Shown: in pieces, positions 16,997 through 25,118 of the stretch
Layout: every line of letters begins with the position of its first letter
Position numbering within the stretch: the first letter of the stretch is position 1
Assembly (NCBI GenBank): GCA_017380575.1
Contig: JAFODS010000028.1
Location: 1 to 64,000, forward strand
DNA length: 64,000 nt
Direction of reading: 5' to 3'
Source of the DNA: Clostridia bacterium
Lineage (GTDB): Bacteria; Bacillota; Clostridia; Oscillospirales; Acutalibacteraceae
Made by a program: the position numbers and the translations under genes
Notes under the pieces: generated by a model
What the model saw: the letters and a program-made list of their open reading frames with translations, nothing else
The model's database searches: none
Told to the model about the DNA's origin: nothing

Positions 16997-17941
16997 TTAT
17001 TCAGCGAGTGCTGCACCGATAATACCTGCATCGTTGCCGAGAACAGCCTTACAGATCTTAGTCTGCTTCCAAGCGTATTTTGTATAGCATTCTTTTCTTA
17101 CAAACTCTCTGATCGGATCAAGAAGATTATCTCCTTCGTTACTGATACCGCCGCCGATACAGATTACATCCGGCTGGAAAATATTAACGATGTTTGTAAC
17201 ACCGATTGCAACATACTTGATATACTGATCAACAACCTGCTTTGCTGCTTCGTCGCCCTCGTACATAGCACTGAAGGCTGTTCTGCCGCTTGCATTGTCA
17301 ATGTTACCGTCGCAGAGTGCCCACATTTTGCTGTCAGGACATTCAAGCATCTTAGCCTTAGTCTGAGAAATAAGTGCTGTTGCAGACGCATAACGCTCCC
17401 AGCAGCCCTTTCTGCCGCAGTTACACTGCTCACCGTCAACAACGATTGTTGTGTGACCCATTTCACCCGCAGCATCGTTTGTACCGCCAAGAACCTTACC
17501 GCCGATGATGATACCGCTGCCTACACCTGTACCGAGAGTAACAGCCACAAGATTCTTAACACCGTTACCTGCACCTGCATAAGCTTCGCCGAGTGCAGCA
17601 GCATTTGCATCGTTTTCAAATACGCAAGCCTTGCCGATTCTTTCTTCAAGAAGCTTGTTGGCAGGCACGTTGTTGAAATCAAGGTTGTTTGAAAATTCAA
17701 TCAAGCCCTTTTCTTTGTTTACTGAGCCGGGTGTACCGACACCTACAAAAGAAATATCGTCCATTGTAAGACCTGCATCTTCAACAGCCATACGGATTGC
17801 CTTTGCAATATCATCAAAAATCTCTTCAGCAGGACGGGGTGCATTTGTCTTCACCTTGCCTCTGCCGATAATTTTATAGTTTTCGTCAACTACGCCTACA
17901 GCGATATTTGTACCGCCAAGATCAACACCAATTCTGTACAT
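16997..17941 (-). CDS. glcK: ROK-family glucokinase
   Basis: It phosphorylates glucose to glucose-6-phosphate with ATP. The 314-residue protein begins YRIGVDLGGTNIAVGVVDE (phosphate-1 motif). It contains ENDANAAALGEA, the ROK signature around TLGTGVGSGIIIGGK, and the zinc-binding CNCGRKGCWE (Cys-X-Cys-X4-Cys) with the preceding GH motif GEMGHTTI. The start is ATG at 17941; the upstream TTG at 17956 would put the GGAGG ribosome site inside the protein. It follows hprK by 17 bases, a sensible pairing of sugar phosphorylation with its regulator. Confidence 0.93.
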   Translation of the reverse strand: MYRIGVDLGGTNIAVGVVDENYKIIGRGKVKTNAPRPAEEIFDDIAKAIRMAVEDAGLTMDDISFVGVGTPGSVNKEKGLIEFSNNLDFNNVPANKLLEERIGKACVFENDANAAALGEAYAGAGNGVKNLVAVTLGTGVGSGIIIGGKVLGGTNDAAGEMGHTTIVVDGEQCNCGRKGCWERYASATALISQTKAKMLECPDSKMWALCDGNIDNASGRTAFSAMYEGDEAAKQVVDQYIKYVAIGVTNIVNIFQPDVICIGGGISNEGDNLLDPIREFVRKECYTKYAWKQTKICKAVLGNDAGIIGAALAE

Positions 17942-17958
17942 TATAAATTCCTCCAAAA

Positions 17959-18927
17959 TTAAAAATTATGCCAAATTTCAAGTTCGTCTTCCTCGGGTAC
18001 GATATCATCCGTCATACCGAGATTGTGAAGAAGCTGTCTAGCAGCGTTATAGCCCATCTTTTTCTGACGGTTGTTCATAGCAGCCGCCTCAATGATGATT
18101 GAAATGTTTCGACCCGGAGTAACGGGTACAACAGAAATCGGAACGCTGACACCGAGAATATCCATTGTTTCGCTGTCAAGTCCGAGTCGGTCATAGCTCT
18201 TTTCAGGATTCCACTGTTCAAGCTGAACAACCATATCGATTTTATCGGAAACCTTAACTGAACCGACACCGAAAAGTCGCCTTGCATTTACAACACCGAC
18301 ACCTCTTAGTTCAATGAAGTGGCGGATATTTTCAGGAGCAGAGCCGACAAGAGTTTTATGAGAAACCTGTCTTATTTCAACAGCATCGTCAGCTATAAGA
18401 CGATGACCTCTTTTAATAAGTTCAAGTGCAATTTCACTCTTACCGACACCGCTGTCGCCAAGAATAAGAACACCCTCACCGTAAACTTCAACAAAAACAC
18501 CGTGACGTGTTATACGCGGCGCAAGTTCGGCACTCAGATACGATATAAGGCTTGACATACAGCTTGATGTACCGTCTGAGGTTCTTAAAAGCGGTACCTC
18601 ATACTTTGCCGCAAGCTCAAGGAATTCAGGTGCAAATTCCTGATTTCTTGTAATTACGACCGCAACAGGCTTCCTTGATAAAAGTCTTTTAATTTTCCTG
18701 ACTCTTTCATCATCCTTACTGCCGTGAAGATACTCAACCTCAGTGATTCCGAGGAACTGGATTCTGTCGGGTGCAAAGTACTTTGTAAAACCCGTAAGAA
18801 GCAATCCCGGACGGTTAACGTCAGGTGAAGTTACCATAATTTCTGAAAGATCTTTCGGCGTATAAACCGTTTCAAGACCGTGCATTTTTGCGATTTTCGA
18901 AAGAGAAATAGAATATTTTGCTGACAA
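17959..18927 (-). CDS. hprK: HPr kinase/phosphorylase
   Basis: A bifunctional sensor that phosphorylates Ser46 of HPr and reverses this, controlling carbon catabolite repression. The 322-residue protein has an N-terminal ligand domain. Its kinase domain has Walker A GDSGVGKSEIALELIKRGH and the HPrK signature ELRGVGVVNARRLFGVGSV. The likely start is TTG at 18927, seven bases after GGAGG; the ATG at 18945 lies upstream of that ribosome site. It heads the hprK-glcK-murB-rapZ-whiA-dnaE operon under its own promoter. Confidence 0.94.
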   Translation of the reverse strand: MSAKYSISLSKIAKMHGLETVYTPKDLSEIMVTSPDVNRPGLLLTGFTKYFAPDRIQFLGITEVEYLHGSKDDERVRKIKRLLSRKPVAVVITRNQEFAPEFLELAAKYEVPLLRTSDGTSSCMSSLISYLSAELAPRITRHGVFVEVYGEGVLILGDSGVGKSEIALELIKRGHRLIADDAVEIRQVSHKTLVGSAPENIRHFIELRGVGVVNARRLFGVGSVKVSDKIDMVVQLEQWNPEKSYDRLGLDSETMDILGVSVPISVVPVTPGRNISIIIEAAAMNNRQKKMGYNAARQLLHNLGMTDDIVPEEDELEIWHNF

Positions 18928-18977
18928 ACTCTTCCCTCCAGACATAAAAAGGCATTATCTTTTATATATGCTGTTTA

Positions 18978-19006
18978 ATTATACTATAATTCTTTTTCAG
19001 TTCCAA
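18978..19006 (-). promoter_or_regulatory. Sigma-A promoter of the hprK operon
   Basis: Minus strand TTGGAA (19001-19006), a 17-base spacer, then TATAAT (18978-18983). Confidence 0.7.
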
Positions 19007-19041
19007 TAGTTTTTTACAAAAAAATAGAAAAATTTAGAAAA

Positions 19042-19064
19042 AAACAGCCCTGTTCGGGCTGTTT
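19042..19064 (-). terminator. Terminator after the GH130 operon
   Basis: A 9-bp stem, AAACAGCCC / GGGCTGTTT, with a 5-base loop. A T-run follows on the minus strand, so it ends transcription of the membrane-protein gene at 19073. Confidence 0.85.
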
Positions 19065-19072
19065 CACTGATA

Positions 19073-19630
19073 TCAAACTGTTGTGTTGAAAATTGTTTCC
19101 GATATTGTCATTATCAATGAATGAAAATCAAACCAGACCTCATTTGAAAAAATGAGAAGAAAAAGAATAATAAAAAAAGAAAGTGCAGGAATAATAAACC
19201 GCATTACTCTGAATTTTGAAAGAAGCATACAAACAACAACTATAAGCGAAATAACAAAAGAACCGACGACAATAATAAAAATTGCTTTATACAAGGCTCT
19301 TACCTCGGCATAAGTCGCAAGTGTTGCACAAAGAATTGAGCTGAAAATCAGAAGCAGAATTGACAGAACCGTTACACACATAACCGAAAGCGGCATAAAC
19401 ATTTTTGTTGCAGAGTTCTTATATCTGTTCATTGAAGCTTCGTCAAGAACAAACCCTCTTACCCTTTCAACATTAAAATTATTTCTTCTTTCCTTGGTTT
19501 CTTTCCTTTCAAACTTCGGACAGGCGACCTCGGGAGACGCGGTGTTATGTCGGTAGAGCTTGCAGTAACCCTTGTCACCGATATCCTCTGTATAGTGTTT
19601 GCAGTCAAGACAGGCGTTATTTCTGCCCAT
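19073..19630 (-). CDS. Membrane protein with N-terminal four-cysteine motif
   Basis: The 185-residue protein begins with a cytosolic segment carrying cysteines at 7, 10, 23 and 37 (CLDCKHY, GYCKLYR, ACPKF). This is a likely zinc or iron-sulfur knuckle. Three hydrophobic segments follow, at about residues 79-107, 114-140 and 144-162, with a further weakly hydrophobic tail. I know no named family. It follows the GH130 gene by 19 bases and is followed by a terminator, so the two form one operon. What links a sugar phosphorylase to this protein is unknown. Confidence 0.65.
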   Translation of the reverse strand: MGRNNACLDCKHYTEDIGDKGYCKLYRHNTASPEVACPKFERKETKERRNNFNVERVRGFVLDEASMNRYKNSATKMFMPLSVMCVTVLSILLLIFSSILCATLATYAEVRALYKAIFIIVVGSFVISLIVVVCMLLSKFRVMRFIIPALSFFIILFLLIFSNEVWFDFHSLIMTISETIFNTTV

Positions 19631-19649
19631 CGTCTCACCTCTTTGCTGA

Positions 19650-20621
19650 TTATTTAAGACACAGATCTATAAGTTCATTCACATCGGCTGTCGCAAGACA
19701 TTCAACCGTATCAGAAGCACCGTAATAAATCTTTACCTCACCGTTATCCTCAAGTATCATTCCGCCCGGGAAGATAACATCCTGCCTGAATCCGTTTTCG
19801 TTCTCATACGGAAGATCGGCAACGATAAGCGGTTTATCGTAAATACCGATAACCTTTGAAGGATCTTCAAGGTCAAGAAGGGCTATACCTGCAGTATATC
19901 GTTTCTGCCATCTGTCCTCCCAGCCGTTTTTACCTCTTGAATAATCAATATCTACTGCATGGAACGTAGTAAGCCAACCCTTTTCAGTTCTTACGGGAGG
20001 TGCAGCAGGACCGATTTTATCATTTGCAAAAGGAACATCCTCAACGCCCATCACAAGCTCTGAATTACCCCAGAACTTAAGGTCAGGCGACTGAGAAAGC
20101 CAGATATCGAATGTATCCTTGTGACTTCTTGAATAAACAGGCATAGGTCTTTCAAGTCTTGTAAACAAACCGTTTATTTTCTCCGGGAAAAGAACCATAT
20201 TGCGGTTATCGGGCACAGAAAGATACTTGATATCAAAGTTTTCAAAATCTGTTGTAGAAGCTATTCCGGCACGAAGACCGTGCTTTGTATCAGTTGCAAA
20301 ACAAACATAGCAGACACCGTCAATTACCGTAAGACGAGGATCATATGCACGTTCAACCTCATCATCCTGCATGGTAAAACAAGGTTTATCCGACACTTCC
20401 CAGTTGACTCCGTCATCCGAAAAAGCAAGACCGATATTCGTTCCGTAAAGCTTTCTGTTTTCCAAATCGCCATAATCGTTTCTGAAAAGCATTACGTATC
20501 TGCCGTTATATTTTGCAACACCTGCATTGAAAATAAGTGTAGCCGGATAAGGAATATCCTTGTAAGTAAGAATCGGTTTTTCAAGTTTTTTAATTATTGA
20601 AGCTGAAATAAAATCAGACAT
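19650..20621 (-). CDS. GH130-family glycoside phosphorylase
   Basis: GH130 enzymes split beta-mannosides with phosphate, giving mannose-1-phosphate. The 323-residue protein shows the five-bladed propeller repeats of the family: VAKYNGRYVMLFRND, NIGLAFSDDGVNWEV, RAYDPRLTVIDGVCYVCFA, GPAAPPVRTEKGWLTTFHA and VIFPGGMILEDNGEVKIYYG. The Asp in YDPRLT matches the expected general acid. AGAGGTGA before ATG at 20621 fixes the start; the ATG six codons upstream lies ahead of that site. It has its own promoter. The exact substrate cannot be stated. Confidence 0.88.
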   Translation of the reverse strand: MSDFISASIIKKLEKPILTYKDIPYPATLIFNAGVAKYNGRYVMLFRNDYGDLENRKLYGTNIGLAFSDDGVNWEVSDKPCFTMQDDEVERAYDPRLTVIDGVCYVCFATDTKHGLRAGIASTTDFENFDIKYLSVPDNRNMVLFPEKINGLFTRLERPMPVYSRSHKDTFDIWLSQSPDLKFWGNSELVMGVEDVPFANDKIGPAAPPVRTEKGWLTTFHAVDIDYSRGKNGWEDRWQKRYTAGIALLDLEDPSKVIGIYDKPLIVADLPYENENGFRQDVIFPGGMILEDNGEVKIYYGASDTVECLATADVNELIDLCLK

Positions 20622-20651
20622 ATTGTCACCTCTTATCATATTTATGTAAAA

Positions 20652-20680
20652 ATTATATCAAAATAATATTTTAAAGTCAA
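20652..20680 (-). promoter_or_regulatory. Sigma-A promoter of the GH130 operon
   Basis: Minus strand TTGACT (20675-20680), a 17-base spacer ending TGA, then TATAAT (20652-20657). Confidence 0.8.
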
Positions 20681-20692
20681 ACAAAGAAAATA

Positions 20693-20712
20693 CCCTCACA
20701 CGGACGTGAGGG
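20693..20712 (-). terminator. Terminator after the radical SAM operon
   Basis: A 7-bp stem, CCCTCAC / GTGAGGG, with a six-base loop. It is followed on the minus strand by TATTTTCTTTGTTTGA. It lies just past the stop at 20719. Confidence 0.65.
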
Positions 20713-20718
20713 CAAATT

Positions 20719-22536
20719 TTATCTTAGTTTGCGTTTGTATTTCAGTCTGTAGTTTTTGACATAGTCTCTGCCGTATTTTGCAAGATACATAAGAAGAAAG
20801 TCGCTTTCCGTAAACGTGTGTGCCCACAAGCGGTCAGCAGTATCTTCAAGATATTTCTTTTCAAAAGTGTTTCTCTTGAACTTGACTTCTTCCATTGTCT
20901 GGGTTTCCGACTGATACTTGTACGAAATATGAAGCTGTCCGTTTTCGGTAAAATCATTGATACCGACAGACGTTGCCTCGTCTTTAAGGATTGCATTTTT
21001 CTTAAGTGCAAAATTTGACGGTGTACAGCTGTTTACGAGCTCGTGGTCATAGATAACATCTATCGTTGACTGGAGTTCCTCGGGAGTTTCTGTCGGATAG
21101 CACAAAAGGAATGTGCAAAGATTCCAAAGACCTGCATCTCTTGAATCCGCAAGAATTTTCTTTCTGTAGCTGAGATCAATTCCTTTGTTGATGAGCTTCA
21201 TAATACGCTCTGACTCTGCCTCATATCCCCACATAAAGAATCTTGCACCTGCATCGTAGAGATTCTTCAGCACTTCAGGAGTAAAGGCTTTCTCAAGTCT
21301 TGCAAAAGAATAGAAATAGATTTCAAGATTTCTTCTTTTGATTTCCTTGGCAAATTCATTATAAAACTTCGGAGGTACCGCCTCGTCAACAAAGGTAAAT
21401 AGCTTGCTGTTATATTTCTTTGACAGATATTCAACCTCGTCAACAGCTCTTATAACCGACTTCATATCAAACTTCTGCTGACCTGTATAGAAATCGCAGA
21501 ATGTACATTTGCCCCAATAGCAACCCTTACCGAGCTGAACAGGAATTACAGTTTCCGGTGAGAGATACTTTGAAAAATCGTATGAGTCAAAATCAGGATA
21601 ATAAACGCTGTCGAGCTTAAGAAGCGGTGCCCGTTCGTTTGTACGAACAACACCGTTTTCATCCGAATAAACAAGCGAATGAACGTCTTCGATGTTTCTT
21701 TTGCCTTCAATAAACTCAGCTAACTCAACAATCGCAGTTTCACCGTCACCGATTGTAAGATAATCGCAGTATTCGGAGAAAATCTGCGGGATTTTCTTAA
21801 GATCGGGTTCAACTTTAAAAATGTAATTTCCGCCGATTGCAATTTTAGCATTCGTATTCTTTTTAAGAAGTCGTGCAAGAGTAAGTCCCGGCACAAGCTG
21901 ACTGAGGTCTGTTATTGAAAGACCGATAAATGAATATTCAGAAAAATCAAGAGTTTTGATTTTCTCTTCAAAATAAGGAAGAAACATATTGACATCGGCA
22001 TTTTTACACTGATAGTCAACATCCTTGAAATCATAAGTGAAAACTGAATTCGCTATAAAGTTATCAAGCATAATCCTTGACGGTGCATACGGAAGAGATG
22101 CAATATCAAGTGCTGAAAAAATTATATCCTTTGCCCTGAAAAGCTTCTCTGCATCATAAAAAAGTTCCTTTGTCTTAAGAACCTTCATCGAATATTCAAG
22201 CTCTTCAACCGTATTGGTGATATTATCACCGTCAAACTTAAAGTAATCCTCAATTATCTTTTTTCTGACCTGTGCGGTTTTGGTTCTTTTTGCATTGATA
22301 TCATCGCTGAAATCGGCAGAAGGAAGCATTGCCTTTTCGTCTGCAAGAAATTGCTTTGCAGATTCGAGGCATTTTTCCATATATTCTTTTGTCAGGATAT
22401 CGTTGAAAAACTCAACATTGAAATCGTATGTTTCCGCCTGAAATCCGGCATTGTTAAGCTGTCCTGCAAGTAAAGCACCTGCAAGATACGGGCTGACAGG
22501 ATACCACTGCGGTACTGCTGCAAAAAGAAATTTCAT
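20719..22536 (-). CDS. B12-domain radical SAM protein (operon member 5)
   Basis: The 605-residue protein has an N-terminal cobalamin-binding-like Rossmann domain (QWYPVSPYLAGALLAGQLNN and, later, IAIGGNYIFK and YLTIGDGETAIVELAEF) and a radical SAM barrel. Its cluster motif is GCYWGKCTFC, a CX4CX2C spacing in place of the usual CX3CX2C. No DXHXXG cobalamin ligand motif is seen. It resembles the third member (23278-25116) closely: both share FVDEA(V/I)PPKFYN, FYSFARLE and PTET. Its ribosome site AAAGGAG lies in the last codons of the glycosyltransferase gene, so translation is coupled. The reaction is unknown; methylation, deoxygenation or rearrangement are all possible. Confidence 0.8.
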   Translation of the reverse strand: MKFLFAAVPQWYPVSPYLAGALLAGQLNNAGFQAETYDFNVEFFNDILTKEYMEKCLESAKQFLADEKAMLPSADFSDDINAKRTKTAQVRKKIIEDYFKFDGDNITNTVEELEYSMKVLKTKELFYDAEKLFRAKDIIFSALDIASLPYAPSRIMLDNFIANSVFTYDFKDVDYQCKNADVNMFLPYFEEKIKTLDFSEYSFIGLSITDLSQLVPGLTLARLLKKNTNAKIAIGGNYIFKVEPDLKKIPQIFSEYCDYLTIGDGETAIVELAEFIEGKRNIEDVHSLVYSDENGVVRTNERAPLLKLDSVYYPDFDSYDFSKYLSPETVIPVQLGKGCYWGKCTFCDFYTGQQKFDMKSVIRAVDEVEYLSKKYNSKLFTFVDEAVPPKFYNEFAKEIKRRNLEIYFYSFARLEKAFTPEVLKNLYDAGARFFMWGYEAESERIMKLINKGIDLSYRKKILADSRDAGLWNLCTFLLCYPTETPEELQSTIDVIYDHELVNSCTPSNFALKKNAILKDEATSVGINDFTENGQLHISYKYQSETQTMEEVKFKRNTFEKKYLEDTADRLWAHTFTESDFLLMYLAKYGRDYVKNYRLKYKRKLR

Positions 22537-22541
22537 CTGTC

Positions 22542-23267
22542 TTACTCCTTTGTAAGCCTTGACTTTTTAGTAAATCGGATTCTGAGTGCTGTTTTCAAAT
22601 ACAGGGCTGTCTGCTTAGCAGAATTTTTCGACTTGCCCTGCTGTCTGCCGTAGCACCCGACAGCAAACTCTTCAAATCTGTACCCTCTGCGCAACGGTAC
22701 AAGCACCATTTCCAGAAGGAAGGGAAAATTAAGCTCTTGCCAGACAGATTTCATATATGCATCTGTCGGTGCTGTTTGTACAGGACTTGTAAAATCGGTC
22801 AAGTCCGCAGAATAAAGAACCCGCAGAAAAATCTGTGAAAGCTTGTTTATAATCTTCCTCAATCCGTTATATTCGTGGAAGCTGTCTTTCTTCAGCCATC
22901 TTGATGTTTTCGAAATAACATCCGGCTTCGCCTTTACCCGCCTTATCATTTCGGGTATACATTCAAGGCTTATTGCAAGATCTGACGGAAGAAGCATAAT
23001 GTGTGATGAGTCTGCAGCATCAAAACCGTCACGGATTGCGCCGCCGATATACGGACGTGTCTGCTCGAGTCCTCTGACTTTTTCGCCATATTTTACTTCA
23101 AGAAAAGAAATAGCTTCGTTGCAACCTTCGGATGCATTTTTTGATTTCACCATCAAAACCTTGCTTAAATCGTCATAATCACAGTTTTCCATTATGTAAT
23201 CTACGGTTTTTTTCAAGGAATCTGTTTCATCCGTCGTGCCTATTATTATTGTAACTGAAGTAAATTC
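22542..23267 (-). CDS. Family-2-like glycosyltransferase (operon member 4)
   Basis: The 241-residue product resembles the GT-A core of dolichol/undecaprenyl-phosphate sugar transferases. It has VTIIIGTTDETDSLKKTVDY at the N-terminus, then HIMLLPSDLAISLECIPEMI, where MDADLQHPP-type metal-binding motifs normally sit, and SKTSRW later. The DXD-like aspartate pair is partly altered (LPSD), so activity or metal use may differ. No transmembrane helices follow. ATG at 23267 comes eight bases after an AGGTGATG site that overlaps the stop codon of the preceding gene; an upstream extension of the frame is not needed. It is embedded between radical SAM genes. Confidence 0.7.
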   Translation of the reverse strand, partial: EFTSVTIIIGTTDETDSLKKTVDYIMENCDYDDLSKVLMVKSKNASEGCNEAISFLEVKYGEKVRGLEQTRPYIGGAIRDGFDAADSSHIMLLPSDLAISLECIPEMIRRVKAKPDVISKTSRWLKKDSFHEYNGLRKIINKLSQIFLRVLYSADLTDFTSPVQTAPTDAYMKSVWQELNFPFLLEMVLVPLRRGYRFEEFAVGCYGRQQGKSKNSAKQTALYLKTALRIRFTKKSRLTKE

Positions 23268-23277
23268 CATTAATTCA

Positions 23278-25116
23278 TCACCTGAACTCGGGACAAATAC
23301 GTTTTTCTGAACGGTATGACGAAACATAGTCACAACCGTATTTTGAGAGATATAAAAGAAGGTGGTCAAAATCCGAGAAAACTACTGACCAGAGTGAATT
23401 TGCATTTTCATCGAGGAACGTAAACTGAAAATCACGTCTGAGAGTACGTCTGTCCTGCTGAGAAACTCCGTCAACAACATCCTTGAAAACGGTATAGAAT
23501 TCACCGTTTGAAGAATAATCCACAATTCCGTTTTCTCCCGGCTTTTCTTTAAGAAGAGAATGCTTCTTAAGGGCAAAGTTAGAAAGAGTACAGCTCGGAA
23601 TTATATCTCTGTTATTTCTGATAACATCCATTGTCTGCTTTATTTCATCAAGAGTTTCCGTCGGATAACCGAAGATGAAAAGACCGTTATTCCAGATACC
23701 AGCTTTGCGTGCATCCGAAAGGATATCAAGCCGCTTTTCAACATCTATACCCTTGTTCATCATTTCCATGATTCGCGGAGATTCACATTCGTAACCCCAG
23801 AGGAAAAGACGTGCACCGGCACGGTAAAGATTTTCAAGAACCTCGGGAGTATATCCGGTTTCAAGTCTTGCAAAAGAATAGAAATTAATTTTAAGACCTG
23901 CTTCAACAATTGCGGTAGCAAGCAAATTATAAAACTTCGGTGGAATTGCTTCATCAACAAAGATAAATTTTGAAGCGTGATATGTTTTTACATAATGCTT
24001 AATCTCTTTAACGATTCTGCCTATGTGCTTCGGGCTGTAGCCCTGCTGACCGTAGGCATAATCACAGAAATTACACTTGCCCCAATAACAGCCCTTTGAA
24101 AGCTGAATCGGGAAAGTCGGGTCAGGGGTGAAATATTTTGACATATCATAATCTGAAAAATCGGGATAAGCCAATTCATCCATATCAATTTTTTCGCAGG
24201 AGAATCCTGTTGAAACAACACAGCCGTTTTCGTCCATATAAACGATATTCGGAACTGATGCAAGTTCAGCTTCGCCCTTGATGTACGAACAAAGCTTAGG
24301 TAAAGCAAGCTCACCGTCACCGATAACGAGATAATCAAAGTACGAAATGAAGATTTCATCAAACTTCATCATATCCTCATAAATCTGTGTTGCATAGTTT
24401 CCGCCGAGGATAATTTTTGCATCAGTTTTTTCCTTGAGCATTGAAGCAAGCGTAAAAACAGAAACAAGCTGACTCAGGTCAGTCATTGCGATTGTAACAA
24501 TACTGTAACCTTCAGATTTAACTTTGTCTGTGTATTTATCGAAATAATCGTAGAACATATTGACGTTTCTGTCCTGCGCCTGAATTTTGATATTACTCCA
24601 ATCAAGATTAAGAAGAGGATTTGCAAAGTAATTGTCAAAATCTATTTCATTCGGAGCATAAGGCATTGAAACCAATCTTAATGCAAGACGGATAATATGC
24701 TTTGCTTCCGTCAGCTTTTCGGGAACAAAAAATTCTTCCTTATCTCTTGTTACGCTGACTGCTTTTTCAATATTTTCGATGATAAACGGAATTTCTTCAC
24801 CGTGCTCATCATAGAACTTTTTGATAGTAAGATACTTAAGACAACGTGTCTTTTCGTCGTAGCTGCCTGTTTTTTCAATTTCTCTTATATCGGCATTCTC
24901 ATACTCACAAGAAAGCTTTTCGAGTGTTTGCCTTGCCCTGATATCACAATCAGCAGCCATATCTTTAGTAAGCAGGTAGTTAAAAAATTCAGCATTAAGG
25001 TCATATGCTTTGGTATCAAAGCCTGCTTTTTTAAGCTGACCTGCAAGAAGCGGCACTGCAAGGTACGGTGAAACCGGATACCATTGCGGTGGCTGAATCA
25101 GAAGTATATCTGACAT
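23278..25116 (-). CDS. B12-domain radical SAM protein (operon member 3)
   Basis: The 612-residue protein is the paralogue of member 5. Its N-terminal domain starts ILLIQPPQWYPVSPYLAV, with IILGGNYATQ and YLVIGDGELALPKL further on. The radical SAM motif is GCYWGKCNFC, again CX4CX2C, followed by FVDEAIPPKFYNLL and NFYSFARLETGYTPEVL. The C-terminal 150 residues (IVDYSSNGEFYTVFKD onward) are not assignable. The start ATG lies two bases past the stop of member 2, and GGAGG sits within that gene's final codons. The substrate is unknown; a lipid-linked or surface glycan is an inference from the adjacent glycosyltransferase. Confidence 0.8.
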   Translation of the reverse strand: MSDILLIQPPQWYPVSPYLAVPLLAGQLKKAGFDTKAYDLNAEFFNYLLTKDMAADCDIRARQTLEKLSCEYENADIREIEKTGSYDEKTRCLKYLTIKKFYDEHGEEIPFIIENIEKAVSVTRDKEEFFVPEKLTEAKHIIRLALRLVSMPYAPNEIDFDNYFANPLLNLDWSNIKIQAQDRNVNMFYDYFDKYTDKVKSEGYSIVTIAMTDLSQLVSVFTLASMLKEKTDAKIILGGNYATQIYEDMMKFDEIFISYFDYLVIGDGELALPKLCSYIKGEAELASVPNIVYMDENGCVVSTGFSCEKIDMDELAYPDFSDYDMSKYFTPDPTFPIQLSKGCYWGKCNFCDYAYGQQGYSPKHIGRIVKEIKHYVKTYHASKFIFVDEAIPPKFYNLLATAIVEAGLKINFYSFARLETGYTPEVLENLYRAGARLFLWGYECESPRIMEMMNKGIDVEKRLDILSDARKAGIWNNGLFIFGYPTETLDEIKQTMDVIRNNRDIIPSCTLSNFALKKHSLLKEKPGENGIVDYSSNGEFYTVFKDVVDGVSQQDRRTLRRDFQFTFLDENANSLWSVVFSDFDHLLLYLSKYGCDYVSSYRSEKRICPEFR

Positions 25117-25118
25117 TA

